A DNA stretch of 62,262 nucleotides from an uncultured Alphaproteobacteria bacterium (GTDB taxonomy: Bacteria > Pseudomonadota > Alphaproteobacteria > Rhizobiales > Pleomorphomonadaceae): positions 1 to 62,262 of the forward strand of contig CALCDT010000189.1 in the NCBI GenBank assembly GCA_937900425.1. Direction: 5' to 3'. A program made the translations under genes and the position numbers. How positions within the stretch are numbered: the first letter of the stretch is position 1; the number at the start of each line of letters is the position of its first letter. Positions 25,892 to 34,718 of this stretch are shown here, piece by piece. The notes beneath the pieces were generated by a model. It was not told where the DNA came from. It did not search any database and worked only from the letters and a program-made list of their open reading frames with translations.

Positions 25892-27121
25892 TCATCCCCG
25901 CCGCGGCGGGCTGACCGCGTCGGAGAGGCGGCGGCCGAGGGAGATCATCGGCGCTTCGAGATAGCGCCAGGTCAGGGCGCTGGCCGCGAGCGTCACCGCC
26001 GGGGCGAGGATGGCGACGGCGATCATGAAGCCGCCGGCGTGGGCGACGAGGACGTCCTCGCCGATGAGGATCACCGACAGCCCGGCGAGGGTGAACAGCA
26101 TCGGGAAGTGGATCAGGTAGACGCCGTAGGAGAGATCGCCGAGCCATTTCAGCGGCCGCGAGGCCATCACCCGCGGCGCCGCCTCGAGCAGCAGAACGAT
26201 GAGCGCGAAGGACACCGCCATCTCGAAGAGGTTGGTGACCGGGTCGGCGTGGCCGCGGTAGGCGTAGCCGGCGGCGTCCATCAGGTCGCGCCCGTTCATC
26301 AGCACGAGGAAGAGGGCGATCGTGGCGCCGAGGCGGGCGAGGTCCGGCAGCCGGGAGAGCGGTGCGCGCAGCCGCTCGGCGGCGTAGAGCGCGAGGATGC
26401 CGACGGCGAAGTTCACCATGAACACCGGCCAGCGGTAGAGCAGGACGTGGTTGTCGGGGAGTTCGTAGGCGGCGAAGGAGACGACGAGCAGACCGCCGGC
26501 GAGCAGGGCGGCCCGGCGCAGGTCACGCGCGAACAGGACGAAGGCGGGCAGCAGCGCCGAAGCGACGAGTTCCACGAAGATCGACCAGGTCGGCGGGTTG
26601 GCCTTGTCGATCAGGCCGAGGAAGCTCGCCGCGATCTTGATCGGGCCGACCTCCTCGTCGTAGTGGCCGAAGAAGCCGGGGGAGAACAGCGCCCGGGCGA
26701 CGTGCGGGTGGATGGCGAAGGCGTAGAAGAAGGCGAAGGCCGTCGTCGCGATCAGCAGCGGATAGAGCCGGAACAGCCGGCGCAGGCCGTAGGCGACGTA
26801 GGCGGAGGGGCTGGCGGTGAAGCGCTTGAGCGAGATCGCCAGCACCGCGCCGCTCAGCACGTAGAAGAGGGCGACCGCCGCCCCGCCGCCGGCGACGAGG
26901 TGGAGGGGGCCGAGCGTCTCGCCGGACATCACGAACAGCGCGAGCACGTGGCTCCAGACGACCGCGAGGGCGGCGAGCCCGCGTACGCCGTGGAGTGAGG
27001 CCGCGAAGGGGCGGTCGAGCGCGGTCGGGACGGCCGGAATGGCGCGGTCCTGCGGGACGGCGGCCGCCGCATCGCGCGGGAGGTAGCGGCGCGGGTCGAA
27101 GGGAACGTCCTCGATCGTCAT
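25892..27121 (-). CDS. Acyltransferase family 3 (OafA/NodX-like) membrane protein
   Basis: This 409-residue integral membrane acyltransferase has about 10 helices. The early L-H-G-V-R-G-L-A-A-L-A-V-V-W-S-H segment carries the conserved R and catalytic H of the family, and S-Y-G-V-Y-L-I-H-F-P sits near the end. Such proteins O-acetylate polysaccharides or lipids. The ATG at 27121 has AGAGGA 8-12 nt upstream. It converges on the RTX gene and belongs to the polysaccharide block. Confidence 0.92.
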   Translation of the reverse strand: MTIEDVPFDPRRYLPRDAAAAVPQDRAIPAVPTALDRPFAASLHGVRGLAALAVVWSHVLALFVMSGETLGPLHLVAGGGAAVALFYVLSGAVLAISLKRFTASPSAYVAYGLRRLFRLYPLLIATTAFAFFYAFAIHPHVARALFSPGFFGHYDEEVGPIKIAASFLGLIDKANPPTWSIFVELVASALLPAFVLFARDLRRAALLAGGLLVVSFAAYELPDNHVLLYRWPVFMVNFAVGILALYAAERLRAPLSRLPDLARLGATIALFLVLMNGRDLMDAAGYAYRGHADPVTNLFEMAVSFALIVLLLEAAPRVMASRPLKWLGDLSYGVYLIHFPMLFTLAGLSVILIGEDVLVAHAGGFMIAVAILAPAVTLAASALTWRYLEAPMISLGRRLSDAVSPPRRG

Positions 27122-27305
27122 CGACGGATCCTCTGTTGCGGCGTTCGGCGGGCGGCCGACACGGTAGCCCGCCGACGCGTGTTGCACCGGCCGCCCGAAA
27201 GTGCGGACCCGTCGCCGACGGCGGCCACGTTCCCGCGGATGGATCTGCCCCGTGGCACGGCGATCCGGCGCGGGCGGGGCCGGACCCGCGCAGAATCGGC
27301 CGCTC

Positions 27306-28514
27306 TCACTTTCCGATCAGGCGGCGGATGCGGCGGTTCCACTCCGGGTGGTTTTCCAGCATGCGCCGGCCCCAGCGGCGCGCCCTGGCGTCGAGGGCCG
27401 CGGCGTGGCCGCGCAGCGTCAGGGCCTGCTGGTACTCGAAAAGCTCGAGACCGAAGCCGTTGAAGCGCGACTTGTAGTGCAGGGCGCCGACGCCGATGTC
27501 GAAGGTGTCGAGGCCGGCGGCCTTCCAGTGGGCCTGGGTCTCGACCATGTTGCAGAGGCCCGGCGAATAGCGGCGGTGCTCGTCGCCGCCCATGGCCGTG
27601 ATGATGCCGTTGTAGCGGCCGCGGTAGACGTAGCCGAGGATGGTGGCGACGCACTCGCCGTTGAAGCGGATCGCGGTGACGCTGACACGGCCGTCGGAGC
27701 AGCCGTCGATGGCCAGGCGGCGGAAGAAGCCGCCGATCCTCGGATCGTCGAGATTGCTGATGTGGCCGAGCTCGCGGCAGCGGTGGTGGCGCTGATCGAT
27801 CATGACGTCGACGAGTTCGGCGGCCTCGTCGGGATCGGACGCGGCGACGAACTCGTAGGTGCCGTCCTTGCGCATCTTGCGGATCTTGCCGGCGGCGTCC
27901 TTGTAGGCGCCCGACTTGGTGATGTCGACGCCTTCCATCGGCACGACGGTCGTCGTCACCCCCATCGGCACGGCGCCGGGCAGCAGGGCGAAGGGGTTGG
28001 CGAGCGAGTCGACCATGTCGGGCATCTTCTTCATGCGCACGGCGTCGGCCGGCGGCAGCGCGGCGAGCAGCCGGCGCCACAGCATGTCGGCGCTCGCAGC
28101 GTCGAAGCGGGCGCCGGCGGCGAGCAGCGGCGCCGAATAGTCGCAAAGATCGAGGTCGGCGAGCTCGAGGATGCGCAGGCCCTGCCGGCGCAGCAGCACG
28201 AAGGGGGCGATCAGCAGCGGGCGGCCGTGGGCGTCGTCGACGACGGCAACGACAGGACGTCCGCCGTGCGCCTGCGGGATCTCGCGCAGGAAGCGTTCCA
28301 TGAAGAAGCGCGACTGGAACACGGTGAGGTGGCCGCTCGCCTCGAGGGCGTCCCACGCCTCCCACAGGGCGGCGTCGGTCATGCTGTCGTGCACGCGGAC
28401 CGTGAGGCCCGCCATGTCGGCGGCCACCGTTTCGCCGACGAGGCCGAGACCTTCAGCCCAGTCCGGGGCGAGTGCTGCGATCTTTCCATGCGACAAAGCT
28501 TCGTTGCCGAACAT
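27306..28514 (-). CDS. GNAT family N-acetyltransferase (BioF2/CelD-like)
   Basis: This 402-residue protein has the Acetyltransf_6 (BioF2-like) fold seen in CelD/FemAB-type proteins of exopolysaccharide clusters. Typical segments are F-Q-S-R-F-F-M-E-R-F in the N-terminal half, and R-R-Y-S-P-G-L-C-N-M-V and F-D-I-G-V-G-A-L-H-Y-K in the C-terminal half. It may acylate a polysaccharide precursor, but the reaction is unproven. The start at 28514 has GAGGGA 6 nt upstream; the longer frame reads through the hairpin region and was rejected. Confidence 0.85.
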   Translation of the reverse strand: MFGNEALSHGKIAALAPDWAEGLGLVGETVAADMAGLTVRVHDSMTDAALWEAWDALEASGHLTVFQSRFFMERFLREIPQAHGGRPVVAVVDDAHGRPLLIAPFVLLRRQGLRILELADLDLCDYSAPLLAAGARFDAASADMLWRRLLAALPPADAVRMKKMPDMVDSLANPFALLPGAVPMGVTTTVVPMEGVDITKSGAYKDAAGKIRKMRKDGTYEFVAASDPDEAAELVDVMIDQRHHRCRELGHISNLDDPRIGGFFRRLAIDGCSDGRVSVTAIRFNGECVATILGYVYRGRYNGIITAMGGDEHRRYSPGLCNMVETQAHWKAAGLDTFDIGVGALHYKSRFNGFGLELFEYQQALTLRGHAAALDARARRWGRRMLENHPEWNRRIRRLIGK

Positions 28515-28666
28515 GATGTCCCTCTTCGATGACCCGCGGGCCGCGCACGCCCGTCCGGATCCGTTCCGGCTCTGCGATCCGTTCGCTCCCAAGACCGGGC
28601 GGCGCTTTCGCCACCCGTCGAACCTTCGGCCCGCCGGCCCCCGCCGCCGGTCCGCAGGATGAAGTC

Positions 28667-28715
28667 TCGAAGCCTTCGGCGCCGCCCGACCGGGCGGGGG
28701 CGCCGAAGGCTTCGA
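28667..28715 (-). terminator. Very stable hairpin between the GH5 and GNAT genes
   Basis: A perfect 17-bp stem (28667-28683 with 28699-28715) encloses a 15-nt loop that itself can pair (GCCCG/CGGGC). It lies between the GH5 stop and the GNAT start, both on the minus strand. There is no T-tract, so it may be a weak terminator, an mRNA-processing or stability element, or a palindromic repeat. Confidence 0.5.
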
Positions 28716-28800
28716 AGGGTTCGGGACGCGGCCGGCCCGGCCCCATCCCGCTCGCTCCGTCGTGTCCACCCCGCGCCGGCAGATCCGGCGATGGACCCGC

Positions 28801-29997
28801 CTAGTCGCCGATCACCTTCGCCGGGGCGAACAGGGCCTCCATGACCACCGGATCCGGCAGGCCGGTCGCCGGGTCGAGCAGGCCGAAGCCGTCGGCATAG
28901 TCCCAGTGGGTCCAGCCGGCGCAGGCCCGCGTCTCGGCCGCGGTGACGACGGCGGCGAGCCAGCGCGCCCGGTCGTCCGGCTTCGCCACGAAGCGCAGCA
29001 CCCCGAACTCGTTGACGATGACGCTGCGCTTGTGGGTCGTGCTCCAGTCCCGCAGGGCGTCGAACAGGCGGTCGGCGGAATGGACGGTCCACTCGCGGTT
29101 GAGGGCGCCGTCGAGCAGCCGGGAACTCGCCGCGTGGCCGTTGGCCCTGAGGTCGAGAATCATCCGGCGCACCTTCGGGTCGGACTTGCTGGCCGGGAAG
29201 GGCACGCCCGCGAGATGGCGCAGCGGGTCCGCCTCGCTCGACCAGGTCAGACCCTGGTGGGTGAAGGGCATCGGGTCGTAGAAGTGGACGGCGTAGACGA
29301 CGTTCGGGTCCTCGAACGGCGTCATGCCGAGCAGTTCCTCCGGCCGCTGCGGCCCGTAGGGCGAGGCGATGATCGTCGTCTGCGGCAGCAGCGCCCGGAT
29401 GTGGGCGACGAAGCGCGGCAGGTCCTCGGCCCAGACGCTGCGCGAGGTGACCGGCTCGTTGAGGACCTCGGCGAAGACCTTGCCGGGGGAGAATTCGCCG
29501 AGCACCGGCGCCATCCGCGTCCAGGCGTCCTCGACGGCCGTGGCCGCCGCCGCCCGGTCGGAGGCGTAGAGATCGGCGAAGGGGCCGCCGGGGTGGAGGT
29601 CGACGCTGACCGCGTAGCCCTCGGAAACAAGAATGTCGATCGCCCGGCGCAACTGGCCGAGATGGCGCTCGATGGTGGCGGCGTCGGAGAAATGCGCCAT
29701 CACCAGCTCGCCGCGCACCGGCAGGCGGACGTGGGTCATGCCGAGGATCGAGAGGTGGCGCAGCACCATGCGCTCCGGCCCGCGCCCGTCCGGCCGGTCG
29801 AGCCAGCTCGGGATGTTGAAGCCGCGGGCGAGGGCCTTCAGCCGCTCGGCGGGAACGCCCTGGTCGTTGTCGGTGAGGCAGGCGGGGAAGGGGGTCGCGG
29901 CCGCGGCGGACGCGACGTCCGCGCCGACGCCGCCGAGCACGCCGGCGGCGACGCCGACGGCGAGAGCGAGACGTCCGAGCCGGCGGGCGAGCCTCAT
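28801..29997 (-). CDS. Glycoside hydrolase family 5 protein (cellulase-like), exported
   Basis: This 398-residue protein has an N-terminal signal peptide (M-R-L-A-R-R-L, a hydrophobic core, then A-S-A-A-A-A). The GH5 acid/base Glu lies in E-V-L-N-E-P (about residue 178) and the nucleophile Glu in I-V-N-E-F-G (about residue 329). H-V-R-L-P-V and H-F-Y-D-P-M also fit the clan A barrel. It likely trims a beta-glucan-type polysaccharide in the periplasm, perhaps the product of this cluster. The start overlaps the WecG/TagA stop (ATGA). Confidence 0.9.
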   Translation of the reverse strand: MRLARRLGRLALAVGVAAGVLGGVGADVASAAAATPFPACLTDNDQGVPAERLKALARGFNIPSWLDRPDGRGPERMVLRHLSILGMTHVRLPVRGELVMAHFSDAATIERHLGQLRRAIDILVSEGYAVSVDLHPGGPFADLYASDRAAAATAVEDAWTRMAPVLGEFSPGKVFAEVLNEPVTSRSVWAEDLPRFVAHIRALLPQTTIIASPYGPQRPEELLGMTPFEDPNVVYAVHFYDPMPFTHQGLTWSSEADPLRHLAGVPFPASKSDPKVRRMILDLRANGHAASSRLLDGALNREWTVHSADRLFDALRDWSTTHKRSVIVNEFGVLRFVAKPDDRARWLAAVVTAAETRACAGWTHWDYADGFGLLDPATGLPDPVVMEALFAPAKVIGD

Positions 29998-30839
29998 TTC
30001 GACCTCGTCAGCAGCAGCCACAGCGCGTGCGGGTTGGTGGCGAGATAGCGTTTGCCGAGCCGGCGCGGTTCGAGAAGCGCCCGGTAGAGCCATTCGAGGC
30101 CGAGGGCCTGCATCACCTTCGGCGCCCGGCTTTTGGCGCCCGACAGGAAGTCGAACAGGCCGCCGGAGGTCTTGACGAGGCCGACGCCGGTGAGGCGCTC
30201 GCGGTTGCGCGAGACGAACCGCTGCTCGAGCGGCACGCCCATGCCGATCCACAGGAAATCCGGCGCGGCGGCGTTGATCGCGGCCACCACGGCGTCCTCG
30301 TCCCCGGCGGAGACGTAGCCGTTACGGGCGCCGACGATGGCGAGACGGGGATAGAGGGCGCGAAGGTTGGCTTCGGCCTTGCGGATGACTTCCTCGGAGG
30401 CGCCGAGCAGGTAGAAGCTCGCCCCGCGCGCCTCGGCGATCCTGGCGACGTCGTGGACGAGATCGGTGGTCGCCGCCCGCTCCGGGATCGGCGCCGCGCA
30501 CTTGAAGCGCGAGATCGCCACCATCGGATTGCCGTCGGCGTGGATGAGGTCGGCCTCGTCGAACAGCGCCCGGATTTCCGGATCGCTGGCGCAGTTGGCC
30601 AGCACCTGGCCGTTGGCCGAGGTGACGTAGACGGGAGGCTTCGCCTGTCCCCGCCGCTCCAGCGCCCAGTCGACCATCAGCTCCGCCGACGTCGCGCGGT
30701 CGATCACGGCGATCGGCAGGCCGCCGAGCAGGCTCGTCTCCACGTCGGAGGGCGCCGGCAGCGCCATCCGGGCGCGGGAACTCGTCAGAGCTGGGGTGGT
30801 GCCCTGAAGGATCGCGAGTTTCTGAGCCATGGAGTTCAT
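29994..30839 (-). CDS. WecG/TagA/CpsF family glycosyltransferase
   Basis: This 281-residue GT26-type transferase adds a sugar (often N-acetylmannosamine or its uronate) to a lipid-linked intermediate. Family signatures include T-S-A-N-G-Q-V-L, D-L-I-H-A-D-G-N-P and I-G-M-G-V-P-L-E-Q-R-F. The last part (G-L-E-W-L-Y-R-A-L-L-E-P-R-R) is the usual C-terminus. It is coupled by ATGA to the downstream GH5 gene. Together with the glycosylphosphotransferase it would start a polysaccharide repeat unit. Confidence 0.93.
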   Translation of the reverse strand: MNSMAQKLAILQGTTPALTSSRARMALPAPSDVETSLLGGLPIAVIDRATSAELMVDWALERRGQAKPPVYVTSANGQVLANCASDPEIRALFDEADLIHADGNPMVAISRFKCAAPIPERAATTDLVHDVARIAEARGASFYLLGASEEVIRKAEANLRALYPRLAIVGARNGYVSAGDEDAVVAAINAAAPDFLWIGMGVPLEQRFVSRNRERLTGVGLVKTSGGLFDFLSGAKSRAPKVMQALGLEWLYRALLEPRRLGKRYLATNPHALWLLLTRSK

Positions 30840-31030
30840 CGCTTGGTCCCGTGATGACCGGCGGCGCGGACCGTCGGTTCGATGATTACAATTTAAGGCG
30901 AAGTTCCATCAAAGTCATTGGCTCATTGTCTCTGCGACTGTCTTACGTGAACAAGTGGTGTGCGATCCGTGAAGCTCGATCGGGATTTTTGATGGTTAAT
31001 TTAATCTTATGTTAATCATGTCTTTGCGCA

Positions 31031-32584
31031 TCAATACGCATTTTCCTGATTGAGGATGCGGATCGGGGTCATGAACAGGATGTAGAGGTCGAACAGCACC
31101 GACCAGTGGTCGATGTAGTAGAGGTCGTGCTCGACGCGGGCCTGGATCTTCTCGGGCCGGTCGATCTCGCCGCGCAGGCCGTTGATCTGGGCCCAGCCGG
31201 TGACGCCGGGCTTGACCTTGTGGCGGGCGAAATAACCGTCGACGACCTCTTCCCAGAGCTTCTGCTCGGTGTGGGCGTTGACCGCGTGGGGCCGCGGGCC
31301 GATCAGCGACAGCTCGCCGCGCAGCACGTTGACGAGCTGCGGCAGTTCGTCGATCGAGGTCCGCCGGATGAAGCGGCCGACCTTCGTCACCCGCGGGTCG
31401 CCCTTGGTGACGACCTTCGCGGCCGCCGGATCGGCCATCTCGTGGAACATCGAGCGGAATTTCATCACGTCGATGACTTCGTTGTTGAAGCCGTAGCGGT
31501 TCTGGCGGAACAGCACCGGACCGCGGCTTTCGAGGCGGATCGCGATCATGGTCGCGAGCATCAGCGGCGACAGCAGCACGAGAGCGAGGCTGGCGAAGAC
31601 GATGTCGAAGACCCGCTTGGCGATGCGGTCCCAGCCGGTGATCGGCTTGTCGAAGATATCGAGGAAGGGCACGCCGCCGATGTTGGAATAGGCCCGTGGC
31701 CGCAGCTTCAGCTTGGAGGCGAGGGCGCTGAGGCGGATGTCGACCGGCAGCACCCACAGCGTCTTCAGCAGCTGCAGGATGCGGGTCTCGGCCGCGAGCG
31801 GCATCGCCACGACGATGAGATCGACCGCGGCGAGGCGCGCGAAGACCTCGAGTTCGGCGATGCTGCCGAGCTTGGGGTAGCCCGAGATCACCTCCGGCGA
31901 GCGGTCGTCGGCGCGGTCGTCGAAGATGCCGAGGATCTTCAGCTCGTTGCTGCCGTGGGCCTCGGCGGTGCGGATCAGGTCTTCGGCGTGGCGGCCGCCG
32001 CCGACGACGACGGTGCGCAGCTGCAGCTTGCCGGCCCTCGTCCAGGTCCGAACCAGCCAGCCCATCGCCGACGACGCCAGCACCACGGCGAGCGCCTGCG
32101 CCGCCAGCCAGATGCCGAGCCAGTCGCGCGGCAGGTCGGTGCCGATGTTGCCGACGAAGAGGAAGGCGAACATCGCCCCGACCACGGCGGCGAGCGCCGT
32201 CAGCGCGCGCACGGTGCGGAAGGTGGCGCGGCGCAGCCGGCCGAGCGCGAAATTCTCCATCATCTGATTGACGAGGACGACGAGCAGCGGCACGCCGAGC
32301 ACGGGGCCGATCTGCATGGCGCCGGGCACCGGCAGCGACCGGCTCCAGATCGCGATCGAGGCGACCCCGAGGAGGATCATCAGTGCGAATTCCAGCATCG
32401 CCGCCATGCCGGAAACGATGCTCGCCGGGATCGACTCCTGACGGAACGCGGTCGCGACGCCGCGGGCTCTCGCACCGAGGACGACGCGGCGCACGGCGCG
32501 CGAGCGCCGTTCGGCCACCTCGTGGGCCGCGCCGGTGGCGGCCGGCGCCTGCGCGGAGCTTGCGGTACCTTCCTGAAGAGCCAT
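31031..32584 (-). CDS. Exopolysaccharide biosynthesis polyprenyl glycosylphosphotransferase
   Basis: This 517-residue membrane enzyme transfers a sugar-1-phosphate to undecaprenyl phosphate, starting repeat-unit synthesis. It has several N-terminal helices, a CoA-binding-like Rossmann middle (V-V-V-G-G-G-R-H-A-E-D-L), and a C-terminal bacterial sugar transferase domain. That domain carries K-R-V-F-D-I-V-F-A-S, M-K-F-R-S-M-F, R-R-T-S-I-D-E-L-P-Q and V-K-P-G-V-T-G-W-A-Q-I-N-G-L-R-G. The ATG at 32584 follows a long low-complexity open frame that was excluded. A 190-bp AT-rich gap separates it from the WecG/TagA gene. Confidence 0.94.
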   Translation of the reverse strand: MALQEGTASSAQAPAATGAAHEVAERRSRAVRRVVLGARARGVATAFRQESIPASIVSGMAAMLEFALMILLGVASIAIWSRSLPVPGAMQIGPVLGVPLLVVLVNQMMENFALGRLRRATFRTVRALTALAAVVGAMFAFLFVGNIGTDLPRDWLGIWLAAQALAVVLASSAMGWLVRTWTRAGKLQLRTVVVGGGRHAEDLIRTAEAHGSNELKILGIFDDRADDRSPEVISGYPKLGSIAELEVFARLAAVDLIVVAMPLAAETRILQLLKTLWVLPVDIRLSALASKLKLRPRAYSNIGGVPFLDIFDKPITGWDRIAKRVFDIVFASLALVLLSPLMLATMIAIRLESRGPVLFRQNRYGFNNEVIDVMKFRSMFHEMADPAAAKVVTKGDPRVTKVGRFIRRTSIDELPQLVNVLRGELSLIGPRPHAVNAHTEQKLWEEVVDGYFARHKVKPGVTGWAQINGLRGEIDRPEKIQARVEHDLYYIDHWSVLFDLYILFMTPIRILNQENAY

Positions 32585-32915
32585 GGGTCTTGCGTCCGAG
32601 CTGGGCGGAGGATCTTGCTGCGACCAGTGATGCCCGCGGGCAGTGGCGACCGCGTTAACAATAGGAAGAGGAAGGGAAATCCGAAGCGGATTTGCCGGAC
32701 ATGCTTTGCGGATCGTCAATGCGGTCGGCGAAATCGCACCGATCGGCAACGATCGGGAAACCATGACGTCCCGCGTGCCGCCCGACGCGCCGGAACCGGC
32801 GATCGGCAGGGCGGCGATGCCTTCGGGGCGCCCTTGACGGATGACGAGTGATGATTTAAAAAAATCGTCATTCAACAGGCTCCGATCATTCGGGGCCCCA
32901 TTCACCGGGCATCCG
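32585..32915. promoter_or_regulatory. Divergent promoter region with candidate TetR operator
   Basis: These 331 bp lie between the glycosylphosphotransferase gene and tetR. Arms TGATGATTT (32849-32857) and AAATCGTCA (32862-32870) form a near-perfect palindrome (one mismatch, 4-bp spacer) in an AT-rich patch. ATGACGA (32841-32847) and TCGTCAT (32865-32871) form an overlapping perfect pair. The site lies 46 bp upstream of the preferred tetR start and is a plausible autoregulatory operator. Confidence 0.5.
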
Positions 32916-33524
32916 ATGAACCGAGCGATTCGCCTGCGCACCGACCCCGAAGAGGTCCGCGCCGCCATTCTGGAAGTGGCGGAGGAGCATTTCCGCCGGC
33001 TCGGTTACCAGAAGACCTCCGTGGCCGACATCGCCGCCGTGCTGAAGATGAGCCCGGCCAACGTCTACCGCTTCTTCCCCTCGAAAGCCGCGATCGTCGG
33101 CGCGATCTGCGCCCGCGTCACCGGCGAGATCCAGGCACTCGGCCTCGCCATCGCCCGCTCCGAGGGCACGGTCGCCGAACGCCTCGAACGCTATCTCGTC
33201 GAGATCCACCGCCACAACCGGGCGACGCTGATGAACGACCAGCGTCTTCACGACATGGTGGGCGTCGCGATGGAGGAGAACTGGGAGGCGATCGAGGCGC
33301 ACATCGCGGCGATGCGCGCCATCGTCACCGACCTCATCCGCGAAGGCATCGCGAGCGGCGAGTTCGCCGAGGATGACGCCGACCTGCTCGGCCACGTCGT
33401 CAAGTCGAGCTTCGTGATGTTCCTCCACCCCCGAATGATCGAGCAATGCTGCGACGTCGACGTCGAGCCGGTGGCGCGCAAGCTCGTTCAGGTTCTCGTC
33501 AACGGTCTCAAGAAGCGGGACTGA
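32916..33524 (+). CDS. TetR/AcrR family transcriptional regulator
   Basis: This 202-residue regulator has an N-terminal helix-turn-helix (A-A-I-L-E-V-A-E-E-H-F, then T-S-V-A-D-I-A-A-V-L, then A-N-V-Y-R-F-F-P-S-K) and a helical ligand-binding domain. The start at 32916 was chosen because an earlier ATG (32841) falls inside the palindromic operator. It sits directly upstream of an RND efflux operon in the same direction and probably represses it until an inducer binds. Confidence 0.93.
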   Translation: MNRAIRLRTDPEEVRAAILEVAEEHFRRLGYQKTSVADIAAVLKMSPANVYRFFPSKAAIVGAICARVTGEIQALGLAIARSEGTVAERLERYLVEIHRHNRATLMNDQRLHDMVGVAMEENWEAIEAHIAAMRAIVTDLIREGIASGEFAEDDADLLGHVVKSSFVMFLHPRMIEQCCDVDVEPVARKLVQVLVNGLKKRD

Positions 33525-33564
33525 CCGGGCCTTTCCGGCCGGTCCCGTCGTCACGCCCGATGTC

Positions 33565-33601
33565 TGACGAATGTCGGCTTACGTCACCTGTCCATTCGTC
33601 A
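33565..33601. promoter_or_regulatory. Candidate TetR site upstream of the RND operon
   Basis: TGACGAATG (33565-33573) and CATTCGTCA (33593-33601) form a perfect 9-bp inverted repeat with a 19-bp spacer, 37 bp before the adaptor ATG. It shares the TGACGA half-site with the palindrome upstream of tetR, so both may bind the same regulator. Confidence 0.5.
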
Positions 33602-33638
33602 CCACACCGTCTTTCCTCTTCGCCCGGCGGAGTTCGCC

Positions 33639-34715
33639 ATGCCGCATTTCAGATTCAAGCTGCTGCTGATGATGCCCCTCGCTCTGGCGGCCTGCCAGGA
33701 GCAGGAGACCGTCGAGGTGCCGCCTCCGGTGGTGCGGGCCGAAGTGGTCCGCCTCGTCTCCGGTGCCGACACCGTGACCTACGCCGGCGTCGTCGTGCCG
33801 CGGCGCGAGACGCCGGAGGCCTTCCGGGTCGGCGGCAAGATCACGGCGCGCCCCGTCGACGTCGGCGACGTTCTGCGCGCCGGCGACGAGATCGCCCGGC
33901 TCGACGACATCGATCTCAAGCTCGCCCTCGAAGCCTCCGAGGCCGAACGCACCGCCGCCGCCGCGGCGCTGGCCCAGGCCGAAACCGAGCGCACCCGCTT
34001 CGCCAGCCTCGCCGCCGGCGGCGCGGTGTCGCGCTCGACCGACGAACAGCGCCGCCTCGCCGCCGAGGAAGCCCGGGCCCGCTTCGATAAGGCCGAGCGG
34101 GCGGTGCAGCTCGACCGCAACCGCCTCGGTTACGCCCGCCTCGTCGCCGGTGCCGACGGCGTCGTCACCGCGGTCTCGGCCGAGCCCGGCCAGGTCGTCG
34201 CCGCCGGCGAGGCGGTGGTGACGCTCGCCCCCCTCGGCGAGCGCGAGATCGAGGTCTTCGTGCCGGAGAGCCGGCTCGCGGCCGTCGACGGCGCCTCGGC
34301 GACCGTCCGGCTCTGGGCCGGCGGACGGGACTATGCGGCGCGCCTTCGCGAAGTGGCGCCGCGCGCCGACGCGCTGTCGCGCACCTACCGCGCCCGTTAC
34401 GCCCTGCTCGACGCCGACGAGGCCGTGCGCTTCGGCATGACCGCGACGCTGTCGCTGACGAAGGGCGACCCCGCCCCGGTCGCCCTGCTGCCGGCGACCG
34501 CGATCCTCGACGAGGGCGAGGGACCGGCGGTTTTCGTGATCGGCGACGACGGCCGCACGCTGCGAAAGCGCGCGGTCACCCTCGCCCGCTTCGGCGACGG
34601 GTCCGTCACGGTCTCCTCCGGGCTCGAGGACGGCGAGCGCGTCGTCACCCTCGGCACCGCCAAGCTGCAGGACGGCGAGACCGTCCGTCCCCTTGTCGAC
34701 GAAGCCCGGAGCTGA
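33639..34715 (+). CDS. RND efflux periplasmic adaptor (membrane fusion lipoprotein)
   Basis: This 358-residue HlyD/AcrA-type adaptor has a lipoprotein signal peptide with lipobox L-A-L-A-A-C (Cys at about residue 19). It then shows the usual barrel-sandwich halves (G-G-K-I-T-A-R-P-V-D-V-G-D and A-D-G-V-V-T-A-V-S-A-E-P-G-Q-V-V), a coiled-coil hairpin between them rich in Ala/Glu/Arg, a beta-barrel and a membrane-proximal domain. It links the inner-membrane pump to an outer-membrane channel, for which no gene is seen here. It precedes the permease by 3 bp. Confidence 0.94.
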   Translation: MPHFRFKLLLMMPLALAACQEQETVEVPPPVVRAEVVRLVSGADTVTYAGVVVPRRETPEAFRVGGKITARPVDVGDVLRAGDEIARLDDIDLKLALEASEAERTAAAAALAQAETERTRFASLAAGGAVSRSTDEQRRLAAEEARARFDKAERAVQLDRNRLGYARLVAGADGVVTAVSAEPGQVVAAGEAVVTLAPLGEREIEVFVPESRLAAVDGASATVRLWAGGRDYAARLREVAPRADALSRTYRARYALLDADEAVRFGMTATLSLTKGDPAPVALLPATAILDEGEGPAVFVIGDDGRTLRKRAVTLARFGDGSVTVSSGLEDGERVVTLGTAKLQDGETVRPLVDEARS

Positions 34716-34718
34716 ACC

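Noticed and set aside
30882..30896. GGTTCGAT-like motif suggesting a tRNA T-loop
   Set aside because: No acceptor or anticodon stem could be formed around it; no tRNA seen anywhere in the window.
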